Positions 41,644 through 50,694 of a stretch of DNA of 64,000 nucleotides are shown here, in pieces. The stretch comes from Hyunsoonleella ulvae (GTDB lineage: Bacteria; Bacteroidota; Bacteroidia; Flavobacteriales; Flavobacteriaceae): the NCBI RefSeq assembly GCF_016827605.1, contig NZ_JAEPJQ010000007.1, positions 62,001 to 126,000 of the forward strand, written 5' to 3'. The notes under the pieces were generated by a model that saw only the letters and a program-made list of their open reading frames with translations, ran no database searches and was not told the DNA's origin. The translations under genes were made by a program, and so were the position numbers. Numbering within the stretch: the first letter of the stretch is position 1; every line of letters begins with the position of its first letter.

Positions 41644-42801
41644 TTATAATTTTAATATTCTTACAGTTTGATGATAATTTTTACCAATAATTAAAAACTC
41701 TCTTCCATTTACTTCATAAACTTTTACATCTTCCATTTTAGAAATGGTTAAATACAAAAAATCAAGAATATTTTTTTTCAGAAATTTATAATCATCACTT
41801 AAAATATTTATGATATTAGAAGAGGCTAACTTTTTTTTGTTTATGGTTCTCACATCAGAAATAGGTCCAGTGTCTAACTTATGATTTGTATAATTTTTAC
41901 GTTCCCTTCTTATTAAAAATAACATCCTAGGTATAAATTCATTTATCTTTTTAGATTTTAAGAACTCTTTTATTAGGTACTTAATATAAACACAATGCAT
42001 AAAGAACGTTTGTTTTTCCGAATAAACTAAATAATGATAATATTGATAAATATTATTACTCCATCTTCTCTTGTAGTCTGTTCCTCCAACCCCCATTTCA
42101 AATAATTTGTATCCATTTTCAATACACCATTCTATTTGTTTATAAATTTCTACATGGCCTAATCCAAACTTCGTGTAATCAATATCAAAAGACGACACAT
42201 AACTAAATAATATTTTATCGTAATGATAATTCAAGGAAATTTCAATTGGCTCATCATTGTTGAAAATCACAAATAATGATGCATCTTTTGAAAGTATTTT
42301 AGCAAATGTGCTTTTTTTTAAATAATTCCATTCGGATAAATTTTTATGAGTTTCATTCAATTGATTAAACCGATTAGTAATCATTCTATGAAGATTATCC
42401 ATTAAGAATAGATACTCGACATGATTTATATCTCCATGATAAAATTTATAATCTATGTTAAGGCATTCCTCCAGACGGTTTACATATCTTTTAATGATAC
42501 TTCGTTTTTTACTTTTAAACTGTTTTAGGATATAGTCATCTGCAGATTTAAATTCATTTAATAAAATTGAGTACCCCCAATTATATTGAGGTATTTTTTT
42601 AATTAGAAACTTTTCGTCTCTTAGGGAAAGATTAAAATATTCTGGTACCAAAGGTAAGGAATAATAATTTTTATATTCCTCTTCAACATCTTTATTAAAA
42701 AGACTCTGGCCGCAGTAGTGTACTTTAATAAAAAGTTTTTGGTAACTATTTTTACTTAATTGTATTGGAAAAACCTCTATATTTCTTTTGTTGTCTGACA
42801 T
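41644..42801 (-). CDS. Tandem FemAB/GNAT-like paralogue, copy 6 of 6
   Basis: The 385-residue protein shows the array's shared pattern: LNEFKSADDYI, then KRSIIKRYVNRLE, FYHGDINHVEY, SLFVIFNNDEPIEISLNYH, DIDYTKFGLGH and FEMGVGGTDYKRRW. It carries the extra C-terminal module seen in four of six copies (YKFLKKNILDFLYLTISKM onward). It has no signal peptide or membrane helix, so it is cytoplasmic. The family link is FemAB/Acetyltransf_6; an acyl or aminoacyl transferase on a sugar is likely. It is the last gene of the array, 4 bases from copy 5. Confidence 0.7.
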   Translation of the reverse strand: MSDNKRNIEVFPIQLSKNSYQKLFIKVHYCGQSLFNKDVEEEYKNYYSLPLVPEYFNLSLRDEKFLIKKIPQYNWGYSILLNEFKSADDYILKQFKSKKRSIIKRYVNRLEECLNIDYKFYHGDINHVEYLFLMDNLHRMITNRFNQLNETHKNLSEWNYLKKSTFAKILSKDASLFVIFNNDEPIEISLNYHYDKILFSYVSSFDIDYTKFGLGHVEIYKQIEWCIENGYKLFEMGVGGTDYKRRWSNNIYQYYHYLVYSEKQTFFMHCVYIKYLIKEFLKSKKINEFIPRMLFLIRRERKNYTNHKLDTGPISDVRTINKKKLASSNIINILSDDYKFLKKNILDFLYLTISKMEDVKVYEVNGREFLIIGKNYHQTVRILKL

Positions 42802-42805
42802 GGAC

Positions 42806-43993
42806 TTAAGTTTCTCGTTCTATTTTAGCATTAAACTTACCAGACTTTAAAAAGTAAGTATACGATGATTTACTATAGCTGTAAATGATAGTATTTATTA
42901 CTTTTTGCCTTTTATCAAAAATAAATTTATTGACTGTTCTGGTTAAATTAGAATCTAGATTAAAGTAATCTATTTCTGTTAAATATTCAGGTTTTGGAAT
43001 CTTATCTAGCAATTGGTATTTATATGTGTTTTTTTTCTTTAATCTATTTGATTTATTCGAAATGCGAAATTTTAATTTTGAATATATTCCATATAACTTG
43101 TGAAAGTTTATTTTTTTAAGAAGGATGATTAAATAATACTTTAAATATGCCTTGCTATAACCGATATAAACTTTAAGTTTAGAAATAGGCCCTTTAGAGT
43201 GACAAAAAAAATGCTCTTCATATTCATATTTAGTATCTATATATTTTCTTTTGTGGTTAAAATCTCCTCTGCCCATGTCAAAAACACGAATATTATTTTC
43301 AAAGCTCCAGTTTAGATGATTAAGCATGTTAACATGACCAATATTAAACATATCATAAGCAGTATCATAAACACTATTCCAATGAAACACGGTGTGCTGA
43401 TAAATAAAGTTTAAAGTTATACAAATAGGTTTATTTTGATGATATATAGCAAAGATGGCGGCTTCCTTATTGTGGATTAGGGCAAACATTATTTTATGGT
43501 AAACCTCTAAATAGGGTAACTCAAAGTTTATTTCTTTTTTTTGATTAAATCGTTTTACTATCAATTCTTTTAGAATCATGAATAATGTATCATATTCTAA
43601 CCGAGTAATCTCACCAAAAAAGACTTTATAATTGGGGTTGATGCATAAGTCTAAACGTTTTTTATATCTTTTTAGTTGTGATTTTCTACCTCTCCCAAGT
43701 TTTTTACTTAGATAAAAGTCTAAACTATGATACTTCTGCAGATTTATTAAAAAACCATTGTATAAAGGAGCTTTTAGGACTCTTGTATTGTTTGGGTTCT
43801 TTTCAGTATCTAATTTTAAGTAATTAGGGATATCATAAATTGAAAACGTTGAATGGGCTTTAAAAGCAACTTTTTTTTTAGGAATTGTTATTAAACCGTG
43901 GTTTGCTAAAGTATTGGTTACCCTCTTTATGCATCTAATATTGGGGTTTTCTTTAAAAAAAAAATCTAGAAACAAACTCAGTCTTTTGGACAT
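42806..43993 (-). CDS. Tandem FemAB/GNAT-like paralogue, copy 5 of 6
   Basis: The 395-residue protein has the N-terminal YDIPNYLK motif (about 73-80), LGRGRKSQLKRYKKRLD and FFGEITRLEYDTLF. It continues with IFAIYHQNKPICITLNF, YDTAYDMFNIGH and FDMGRGDFNHKRK. The C-terminal module is present but diverged (YFNLDSNLTRTVNKFIF). The W after the last basic cluster, conserved in other copies, is replaced by Y-I, so activity could differ. One base separates it from copy 4. Confidence 0.7.
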   Translation of the reverse strand: MSKRLSLFLDFFFKENPNIRCIKRVTNTLANHGLITIPKKKVAFKAHSTFSIYDIPNYLKLDTEKNPNNTRVLKAPLYNGFLINLQKYHSLDFYLSKKLGRGRKSQLKRYKKRLDLCINPNYKVFFGEITRLEYDTLFMILKELIVKRFNQKKEINFELPYLEVYHKIMFALIHNKEAAIFAIYHQNKPICITLNFIYQHTVFHWNSVYDTAYDMFNIGHVNMLNHLNWSFENNIRVFDMGRGDFNHKRKYIDTKYEYEEHFFCHSKGPISKLKVYIGYSKAYLKYYLIILLKKINFHKLYGIYSKLKFRISNKSNRLKKKNTYKYQLLDKIPKPEYLTEIDYFNLDSNLTRTVNKFIFDKRQKVINTIIYSYSKSSYTYFLKSGKFNAKIERET

Positions 43994-43994
43994 A

Positions 43995-45161
43995 CTAACT
44001 TTTTTGATTAAAAATTAAAAATAGCCTTACTTTATCTCCTATGATTTGATAATGATTCGTATTATCTAAACTATGATGTAGAGTAATGTTACTTAAGTTC
44101 TCATTAGTCTCAAATAAAAAATCATGGACATGCTTTTTTAAGAATGCGTAATCTTTCTCCTTATAAAGTATTACCTCAAAATTATCAAATCCTTTATTAC
44201 TTTTCTTTTTTTCAGAAAGTTGCGGGATGTCCTGTTCTTTATGTTTTAAGGCAAATTTTACTTTTTTTATTTTCTTTATGGAGGTGTAGATATTAGTTCG
44301 CTTTATAACTCTGAAAGTAGAAAATTTACATCTGTTTTTTATATTAATAATTACCATAGCTGGGTAAAGCCACCATTTGCTTTTGGGAATTAATAACTGT
44401 GTATGATTATAATATAGTGTTGTACTCCATTTTTTCTTGTAATAGTCATAGCCTTTCAGTAAATCATACACTTCAAATTTATTGTTGATACACCATTCAA
44501 TATTTTTTATCATATCGATGCTTCCAAGATTAAACTTGGAATAATCGATGTTATAGCCACTAATAATGTAAAAGGCCATATTGTCTAAAAACATATTTAT
44601 TCTAATGCTTATGGGATCATTTCCATTAAAAATAACTAGCATATTAGCCTTTTTTTTACAAATTAAATCAAAGCATAAGCTATGGAACTCTTCTAGATAT
44701 TGAATTTCATAATTATACTCTTGTTTTTGTGAAAATCTTCGAGATAATAATTCTTTTAATACAATAAAATACGTATCGTATTCTTGTTGAGTGATACTGC
44801 CGTAATATGTTTTTACCCTTATGTTAAAACATTTATTGAGTTTTTTTAAGCGCCTCTTTAAATTATTTCTAGACTTTGCACTAAATTGCTGGGCTAAATA
44901 ATCATCACAGTTATCAAAGTTTTTTAGATTAATTAAATGTCCAGAAATGGTTTTGTAGTGTATAGAAAGAAATGAAGGCTTCTTTTCTGTTTTAAGGTAA
45001 TCTGGAATGTCTCTTATCAAGGTAGCATCTGTACTATATTCTTTTACAACATTTGGGATTTTAATAATTTTGGACTTAAAGGAAATTGTTTTATAACAAG
45101 ATAAATATTTGTCTTCCGTAATTAATGCTTTTAGAAATGTTATTTTGTTAAAAACCTTCAA
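43995..45161 (-). CDS. Tandem FemAB/GNAT-like paralogue, copy 4 of 6
   Basis: The 388-residue protein has IRDIPDYLK (49-57), LKNFDNCDDYLAQQF (79-93), YYGSITQQEYDTYF, MLVIFNGNDPISIRI (174-188), IDYSKFNLG (205-213) and YDLLKGYDYYKKKW (232-245). The C-terminal module YAFLKKHVHDFLFETNENL is clear. It overlaps copy 3 by 4 bases, typical of coupled translation. It is the clearest example of the shared layout and a good reference for the array. Confidence 0.72.
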   Translation of the reverse strand: MKVFNKITFLKALITEDKYLSCYKTISFKSKIIKIPNVVKEYSTDATLIRDIPDYLKTEKKPSFLSIHYKTISGHLINLKNFDNCDDYLAQQFSAKSRNNLKRRLKKLNKCFNIRVKTYYGSITQQEYDTYFIVLKELLSRRFSQKQEYNYEIQYLEEFHSLCFDLICKKKANMLVIFNGNDPISIRINMFLDNMAFYIISGYNIDYSKFNLGSIDMIKNIEWCINNKFEVYDLLKGYDYYKKKWSTTLYYNHTQLLIPKSKWWLYPAMVIINIKNRCKFSTFRVIKRTNIYTSIKKIKKVKFALKHKEQDIPQLSEKKKSNKGFDNFEVILYKEKDYAFLKKHVHDFLFETNENLSNITLHHSLDNTNHYQIIGDKVRLFLIFNQKS

Positions 45162-46327
45162 CTTAATGTAATTTTGGTTATTGTATTACTGCTCTTAATA
45201 AAATATGCGTTCTTATCTGAAAGATGTTGATGTACTTCTATACAATCCAATTCTTCTTGGACTTTATATAAAGCATCATAAACGGGACGTTTTAAAAAGT
45301 TATAACGTTCATTGGTAAAATCAATCTGTCTGGTTTGGGTAATTATTGTCGGATTGTTTAGTTGTTCTAATAAATAGTGAAGCTTATTACTTGTTACAGT
45401 GTTCCTATATTTATATTTGAGTATTAAGTGGTACAAATAATCGAATTTTAATTTTTTTAGAATTCCAATTATCTTATAAAACGAGCTTATTTTGAGAAAC
45501 AAAGAAATCCCTCTAAGTTTTGCCCAAAAATTATTTTTTTGATAAATTATATGTTTCTGAAAGATATAGTTATCATCTATTAACCGTGATTTATACTCAT
45601 ATTTTCCCTTTAATAAATCAAAAACTTTAATGTTGTTATCATAACACCATTCCAATTGCTTAATAAAATCAGTAAAGCCTAAGTAATATTTAGAATAATC
45701 AATATCGTAAGCTCTTACATAGCCATAAATAACTTCATCTCTTATCAAGTTAAGACAAATGCTAATAGGTTTATTTTTATCGTATATAACAAAAAGTACC
45801 GCCTCCTTGTTTCTAATCAGGGGAAGGGCGATTTTAGTATACACTTCCCAACGTGTTAAATCATAGTTTTTTATTTTCTTTTCAACAAAACGTTTTTCAA
45901 TAAGTTTATGAAATTCTGAAAACAAGGTATTGAATTCATTTTCTGAAATATTGCCATAATAGGCCTTATATGAAATGCTAAATACCTTCTCTAACCTTCT
46001 CCTGTAAGTTTTAAATTTTGAACGCCTACTACTGCTGAAATTGGTATTTAGATAATCTGTTGTGTCTTTATAGTTTTTTAGTATTATCATGGAGCCTTCA
46101 AAACTATTTACCGTTTTAACTGCCCATTTACTTTCATTATAATTAGGAATGAGGTAACTAGGGAAGTCATACAAACAGAATACTGGAGTAGTGTAAGGAT
46201 TTGTAGCCTTTTTTAAAGCACTGTTTTTTTCTGTTATCTTATTGAAAAGACTATGAAACACAGGTAATTCGTTTCTATTCTCCAAAAAAACACTTAACAT
46301 GTCCAATCTTTTTATCTTCTTGTGCAT
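45158..46327 (-). CDS. Tandem FemAB/GNAT-like paralogue, copy 3 of 6
   Basis: The 389-residue protein has LYDFPSYLI, LKNYKDTTDYLNTNF, RSKFKTYRRRLEK, YYGNISENEFNTLF and VLFVIYDKNKPISICLNL. It continues with YDIDYSKYYLG and FDLLKGKYEYKSRL. The C-terminal module (YNFLKRPVYDALYKVQEEL) is present. It overlaps copy 2 by 16 bases. An alternative internal ATG nine codons in would remove part of that overlap; neither start can be proven. Confidence 0.7.
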   Translation of the reverse strand: MHKKIKRLDMLSVFLENRNELPVFHSLFNKITEKNSALKKATNPYTTPVFCLYDFPSYLIPNYNESKWAVKTVNSFEGSMIILKNYKDTTDYLNTNFSSSRRSKFKTYRRRLEKVFSISYKAYYGNISENEFNTLFSEFHKLIEKRFVEKKIKNYDLTRWEVYTKIALPLIRNKEAVLFVIYDKNKPISICLNLIRDEVIYGYVRAYDIDYSKYYLGFTDFIKQLEWCYDNNIKVFDLLKGKYEYKSRLIDDNYIFQKHIIYQKNNFWAKLRGISLFLKISSFYKIIGILKKLKFDYLYHLILKYKYRNTVTSNKLHYLLEQLNNPTIITQTRQIDFTNERYNFLKRPVYDALYKVQEELDCIEVHQHLSDKNAYFIKSSNTITKITLS

Positions 46328-47262
46328 ATAAGTTGTAACTTATAAAGTATTTTATCAAAATTGAGTATACCTCCAATTATTTTTTTATCTCTTAAAAATT
46401 GAATTATTTTTAGTTCTGAGGCCAATAGTTTTGAAAATAAAATTGAAAATAAAGATGATTTTTTATAATAAATGCGATAGTTAAAGGAATATTTATGATT
46501 ACACCATTTAGATTTATATGGAGATACTCCTATGCCCATGTCAAAAACAGTTATTTCACTTTTTAAACACCATTTTATATTGTTTAAAGTGCAAATATCT
46601 CCCATATTATACTTAGAATATGCTGTGTCATATACTTGTATATGGCTGAGCACAGAATTTTTTTTGTGGTAGTTTAATGTTATTGCTATGGGTTTTGTAT
46701 TGTTGAAAATAACATGTAATGATGCTTTTTTACTTAAAATTTTATCATAAACCTCATTTTTTATTCCTATCCAATTTTTTAGATATCTATTTAGAATTTT
46801 CTTTTGCTCAAAACGTTTTTTTAGCATTGTAAAGAATTCGTTAAAAATAATTTCAAATTCCTTTTCAGACATTTCTCCAAAAAACACTTTCTGCTTTATA
46901 TCATTATCATTTAATAGTTTTCTTTCTTTAGAAAACAAGTTTTTGAGATTTCTTTTACTCAATTGGTTGTGTAAAAACTCATCTAAAGATTGGTACCTTT
47001 TTAGAAAGATCAAAGCTCCTTGATGCTGTTTTACATCTACATACTTTAAATGAGAGTTATTGCTTTCTGAGTTGATTTTAATATACCCAGGCACATCTTT
47101 TACGATAAAGGTACTTTTGTTTAAAGTAATTTGAGTTTTTTTTGTTAATTCACTTGAGTTTAGTTCGTTTACAACGCTTTTTAAATTAGGGATATATGTT
47201 TTGTCATCAACAAACAAATCAAAAATAAAAGAACTTTGAAAAAATAAACTATTAAAAAACAA
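46312..47262 (-). CDS. Tandem FemAB/GNAT-like paralogue, copy 2 of 6 (short form)
   Basis: The 316-residue protein has VKDVPGYIK, LKRYQSLDEFLHNQL, VFFGEMSEKEFEIIF, SLHVIFNNTKPIAITLNYH, YDTAYSKYNMG and FDMGIGVSPYKSKW. It stops soon after the last motif and lacks the about 70-residue C-terminal module. No module-like sequence is seen downstream in other frames. It is the shortest copy. Spacing to copy 1 is 17 bases. Confidence 0.68.
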   Translation of the reverse strand: MFFNSLFFQSSFIFDLFVDDKTYIPNLKSVVNELNSSELTKKTQITLNKSTFIVKDVPGYIKINSESNNSHLKYVDVKQHQGALIFLKRYQSLDEFLHNQLSKRNLKNLFSKERKLLNDNDIKQKVFFGEMSEKEFEIIFNEFFTMLKKRFEQKKILNRYLKNWIGIKNEVYDKILSKKASLHVIFNNTKPIAITLNYHKKNSVLSHIQVYDTAYSKYNMGDICTLNNIKWCLKSEITVFDMGIGVSPYKSKWCNHKYSFNYRIYYKKSSLFSILFSKLLASELKIIQFLRDKKIIGGILNFDKILYKLQLICTRR

Positions 47263-47279
47263 ACTGAATAAATTTAACT

Positions 47280-48287
47280 TTAAATCCTCTTTCTGTTTCT
47301 GAAAAACAAAATTTTATGGACATAATTCATTAAATCGTTCCTCCTTAGGAATAATTTAAATCTATAGTAATTAGTATAGATTTTTGACAGAATTCTAGCA
47401 ATTATAGATTTACTGTCAAAATAAAGATGATATTCATACCAATATGTGTGATTTGCCCACCTTTTCTTATACTCATAGTAACCTTTAGAAAAATCTAAAG
47501 TATCAATTTTATTATCAAAGCACCATTCAAGTTGTTGCATAGTACTTACCGTTCCAAGTCTATATTTTGCATAATCTGTATCAAAAACCCTTATAACGTC
47601 AAACATTACATTTTTAGCAAAGTTTGTTAATGTTATAGCTATTGGCTTATCTTCATCAAAAATAACAAATAATGCCGCAGATTTATTTCTAATCATTGGA
47701 AGTGTTACTTTCTTGTAAAAGGCCCATTCTTGGGGCGTTAAAATATTATTGTTAATTTTTTTTCTCAAAAAGCGTTTTTTTAAAAGTGTTTTGAAATATG
47801 AAAACACATATTCATATTCTTCATTGGTTATTTGGCCATGATATATTTTGAGCTTGGAACTAATTGAGTTATCAATTTTTCTTTTGTAAGATTTAAACTT
47901 TCTTCTACTTTTTGCACTTATAACATCAAGCATGTAATCGTTTAAATTTGTGTATTCTTTTAAATGACAGCGATAACCTGGATATTGAACAATTTGAATC
48001 GATTTTAAACCAATTTTGTTGTTTAGTGTTGTGGGTTTATAATGAGTGGGTACATCATACAGAATAAAAAGTTTATTCTTGAAATCATATTTAGTAAAGT
48101 TCTTGGTGAGTTCATAAGTAATTGCTTTGGTATGAGTTTTGCCTAGGTTATAGTACACTGGCAAATACTCATTTTTTATTAGCGGTAAATTATTAAATAT
48201 GTTATTTCGCCTCACGGCTTTTTCATAAGAAAAATGCTCTAGCCAAATACTTGTAAAAGCTTCAGATAAAAAAGGATTATTTTTCAT
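47280..48287 (-). CDS. Tandem FemAB/GNAT-like paralogue, copy 1 of 6 (short form)
   Basis: The 335-residue protein has LYDVPTHYK, LKEYTNLNDYMLDVI, RRKFKSYKRKID, IYHGQITNEEYEYVF and ALFVIFDEDKPIAITLTN. It continues with FDTDYAKYRLG and LDFSKGYYEYKKRW. It lacks the C-terminal module. The N-terminus is about 30 residues longer than in copy 2. It overlaps the upstream SGNH gene by 11 bases, tying the array to the MBOAT/SGNH pair. Confidence 0.7.
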   Translation of the reverse strand: MKNNPFLSEAFTSIWLEHFSYEKAVRRNNIFNNLPLIKNEYLPVYYNLGKTHTKAITYELTKNFTKYDFKNKLFILYDVPTHYKPTTLNNKIGLKSIQIVQYPGYRCHLKEYTNLNDYMLDVISAKSRRKFKSYKRKIDNSISSKLKIYHGQITNEEYEYVFSYFKTLLKKRFLRKKINNNILTPQEWAFYKKVTLPMIRNKSAALFVIFDEDKPIAITLTNFAKNVMFDVIRVFDTDYAKYRLGTVSTMQQLEWCFDNKIDTLDFSKGYYEYKKRWANHTYWYEYHLYFDSKSIIARILSKIYTNYYRFKLFLRRNDLMNYVHKILFFRNRKRI

Positions 48288-49245
48288 TTAGTCTGGCTTT
48301 TGATTTTTTCAATACTAATTTGAGGTCCTGACATAATACTTTTGTGAACTTGATAGCACTATTAGATTCAAAATGTGATCCATCATAAGTTCTATAGGTG
48401 TTATTTGTCTCTGAATAATTTAAGAATTTCAAATTATAGGCTTTGCTTATACTATCAATATACGAATTAAAGTTTGGCCAATAATTATTTTCAAAATCTA
48501 AAAAATATTTATCGCAAGGCATTCTTACTAAAACAAGAATCCCTTTTTCTTTAAGAAATTCGATAGTCTCAATAAAATAATCTTTTCTATATGAAGAAAT
48601 AATCTCATTTTTAGCTTTATCCTCGTAGAACTTGTAGTTTAATGATTTCCAGTGGTCTATATCTTTGTCAGTTATTATACTTTTCTTAGTGTTCAGTCTT
48701 ATTTCATTCCAGCCATTTTCATGAGAAATCCTATTTGGCCATTGCTCGTTAACATGTAATGCATTGTATAATGAAGCAGGGTAAGTTTTAATGATGTAGT
48801 TGTAATTAGGGTTGGATGTGAAGTTATTTATCTTTCCAATGGTCAATGTTTTGTCAAATTCTGTTATCTGCTCATTTTTAATAAATCGTTTTGGAGATGT
48901 AAAATTACCAGGACTTACAGACATTATAAAAATCCCATTATCCATGTCAGAAATCTTAGCCTTAATTGCGTTTAGATAAACACTACCAAAATGAGCTTCA
49001 TTTAACGCAAAGTTTACAAATGCAGAGTTACTTTCTTTAAAATTAAACAGCTCACTATCAGTTATATAAGTGGATATTCCCTCATTAGCTCTAGATAGAC
49101 CTAGAATTAAATTGTTGGATTTTTGTGTAAACTTGTAATAATGTGGGTCGACATAGGTCTTACTTAGTCTATCTACCATGAAAATATAAGCAAGAATAAA
49201 TACACAAGCAAAAAGCACTATTTTTAAAATAAAGGATCTAAGCAT
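48277..49245 (-). CDS. SGNH/DltD-like membrane-anchored protein
   Basis: The 322-residue product has one N-terminal membrane helix (LKIVLFACVFILAYIFMV, about 7-24) and a periplasmic domain. ILGLSRANEG (Ser51) stands at the block I position and YDGSHFES (Asp288, His291) at block V, giving a possible Ser-Asp-His triad with GLS in place of GDS. This matches the partner proteins that follow MBOAT genes in Bacteroidota and the DltD idea. It likely acts with the second MBOAT 3 bases upstream. Confidence 0.75.
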   Translation of the reverse strand: MLRSFILKIVLFACVFILAYIFMVDRLSKTYVDPHYYKFTQKSNNLILGLSRANEGISTYITDSELFNFKESNSAFVNFALNEAHFGSVYLNAIKAKISDMDNGIFIMSVSPGNFTSPKRFIKNEQITEFDKTLTIGKINNFTSNPNYNYIIKTYPASLYNALHVNEQWPNRISHENGWNEIRLNTKKSIITDKDIDHWKSLNYKFYEDKAKNEIISSYRKDYFIETIEFLKEKGILVLVRMPCDKYFLDFENNYWPNFNSYIDSISKAYNLKFLNYSETNNTYRTYDGSHFESNSAIKFTKVLCQDLKLVLKKSKARLNEK

Positions 49246-49248
49246 GGT

Positions 49249-50694
49249 TTAAAACTGAAAATAAATAAATGAGTTTTGTCTATTTATGGCAAATAGTACC
49301 ATAATAATTATATAAGTTAAGCTAAGTGCGTACTTAGTGTAGGTATTTTTATTTATAAATAATTCATATATTTTATCATTTCCTTTTTTATAAAATACGT
49401 ATTGTGTAAAAAGGATTAAAACAATGGATAAAAATATTTCAAAATAGTTGTTTATAATATTAAAATGCAAACTTCCAAAATTAAACATGTGCTTTAAATA
49501 AGATAAAGCATGTGAAACGTTTGGAGACCTAAAAAAAACTAATGTGAGTATTATTAAACTAATGCCGGTAAACCATCCCGTTAAGCCTCGTAACCTTTTG
49601 GAAAAACCTAAATAATCAAAAATTTTCGACCTTATTTTATTTGAAGAAATTTCGCAAACTAAAATCAATGCATTAAGTAAGCTCCATATCACAAATGTCC
49701 AGTTTGCTCCGTGCCAAAGGCCATTTACAAAAAAAACGATGCTAACAGCTAGTAGCCTTGAAATCTTTTTCCTCTTAACCAATGGTATATAAATAAAATC
49801 ACGTAACCATGTCGTAAAGGATATGTGCCAGCGTTTCCAAAATTCTGCAATCGAAGTCGCAAATATTGGACGATTAAAGTTTTGAATTAAATCAAATCCC
49901 ATTATTTTCGCTACCCCTATAGCTATTGAAGTATAAGCTGAAAAGTCATAATATATTTGAAAACAAAAAAATATGCTTCCCAACATTAAAGCTAAGTTAT
50001 GAGGAGAATCAGGTGTACTAAATGCAGCATCAACGTATACACCTAATCTGTCTGCCACAACAAGTTTTAAAAAAAAACCCCATGCAGCAACAATAATACC
50101 TTGCTGCATATTTTTTATTGATAAAGGTGTTTTTGATTTTATCTGTGGTAACAAACGTGACGCCCTTTCTATGGGGCCAGCTACTAATTGGGGAAAAAAA
50201 GCGACGTAAAGTGCAAATTTCCCCAAATGCTTTTCAGGTTTTATAACTCCTCTATATATTTCAATCGAGTAACTCATTGTTTGAAACGTGTAGAAACTAA
50301 TGCCTACAGGAAGTAAAATATTACTAAAGTTATAAGAGCTGGTTTCTTCAGCAGAGATAAGACTTACGCCAAAAAAATCGAATATACTCTGTAGGTTGGA
50401 TGTGAAGAAAAATAGATACTTAAAAGATATTAAAATACCAACATTGGTTATTATGCTAAGTATTAGGTAGTTTCTTTTGATACTTTTTTTTGATGCTTTA
50501 AAAATCTTTATGCCACAAAAATAATCAACAAGGGTAGATATTATTAATAGAACAAGTAATTCAGGCTCATGAGCCATATAAAAATAATAACTTGCTGAAA
50601 GCAACCAAGCCCACCGATACCTATGAGGAATACTATAATATCCTGTGATAACAATAGGTAGGAATATTAGGAATTCAAACGAATTGAATAACAT
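49249..50694 (-). CDS. MBOAT O-acyltransferase (AlgI/DltB-like), second copy
   Basis: This 481-residue integral membrane protein has the same marks as the copy at 30983: SFYTFQTMSYSIEIY, PQLVAGPIERASR, FWKRWHISFTTWLRD (His290) and LWHGANWTF with the invariant His328. It is the first gene of an eight-gene minus-strand operon (MBOAT, SGNH, then six FemAB-like genes). It probably acylates the same surface polysaccharide at a different position or with a different donor than the first copy. Confidence 0.93.
   Translation of the reverse strand: MLFNSFEFLIFLPIVITGYYSIPHRYRWAWLLSASYYFYMAHEPELLVLLIISTLVDYFCGIKIFKASKKSIKRNYLILSIITNVGILISFKYLFFFTSNLQSIFDFFGVSLISAEETSSYNFSNILLPVGISFYTFQTMSYSIEIYRGVIKPEKHLGKFALYVAFFPQLVAGPIERASRLLPQIKSKTPLSIKNMQQGIIVAAWGFFLKLVVADRLGVYVDAAFSTPDSPHNLALMLGSIFFCFQIYYDFSAYTSIAIGVAKIMGFDLIQNFNRPIFATSIAEFWKRWHISFTTWLRDFIYIPLVKRKKISRLLAVSIVFFVNGLWHGANWTFVIWSLLNALILVCEISSNKIRSKIFDYLGFSKRLRGLTGWFTGISLIILTLVFFRSPNVSHALSYLKHMFNFGSLHFNIINNYFEIFLSIVLILFTQYVFYKKGNDKIYELFINKNTYTKYALSLTYIIIMVLFAINRQNSFIYFQF

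Noticed and set aside
41644-48287. Insertion sequences or a phage tail array as an explanation for the tandem genes
   Set aside because: No transposase, terminal inverted repeats or phage structural motif was seen, and the copies are diverged acyltransferase-like proteins in one operon.
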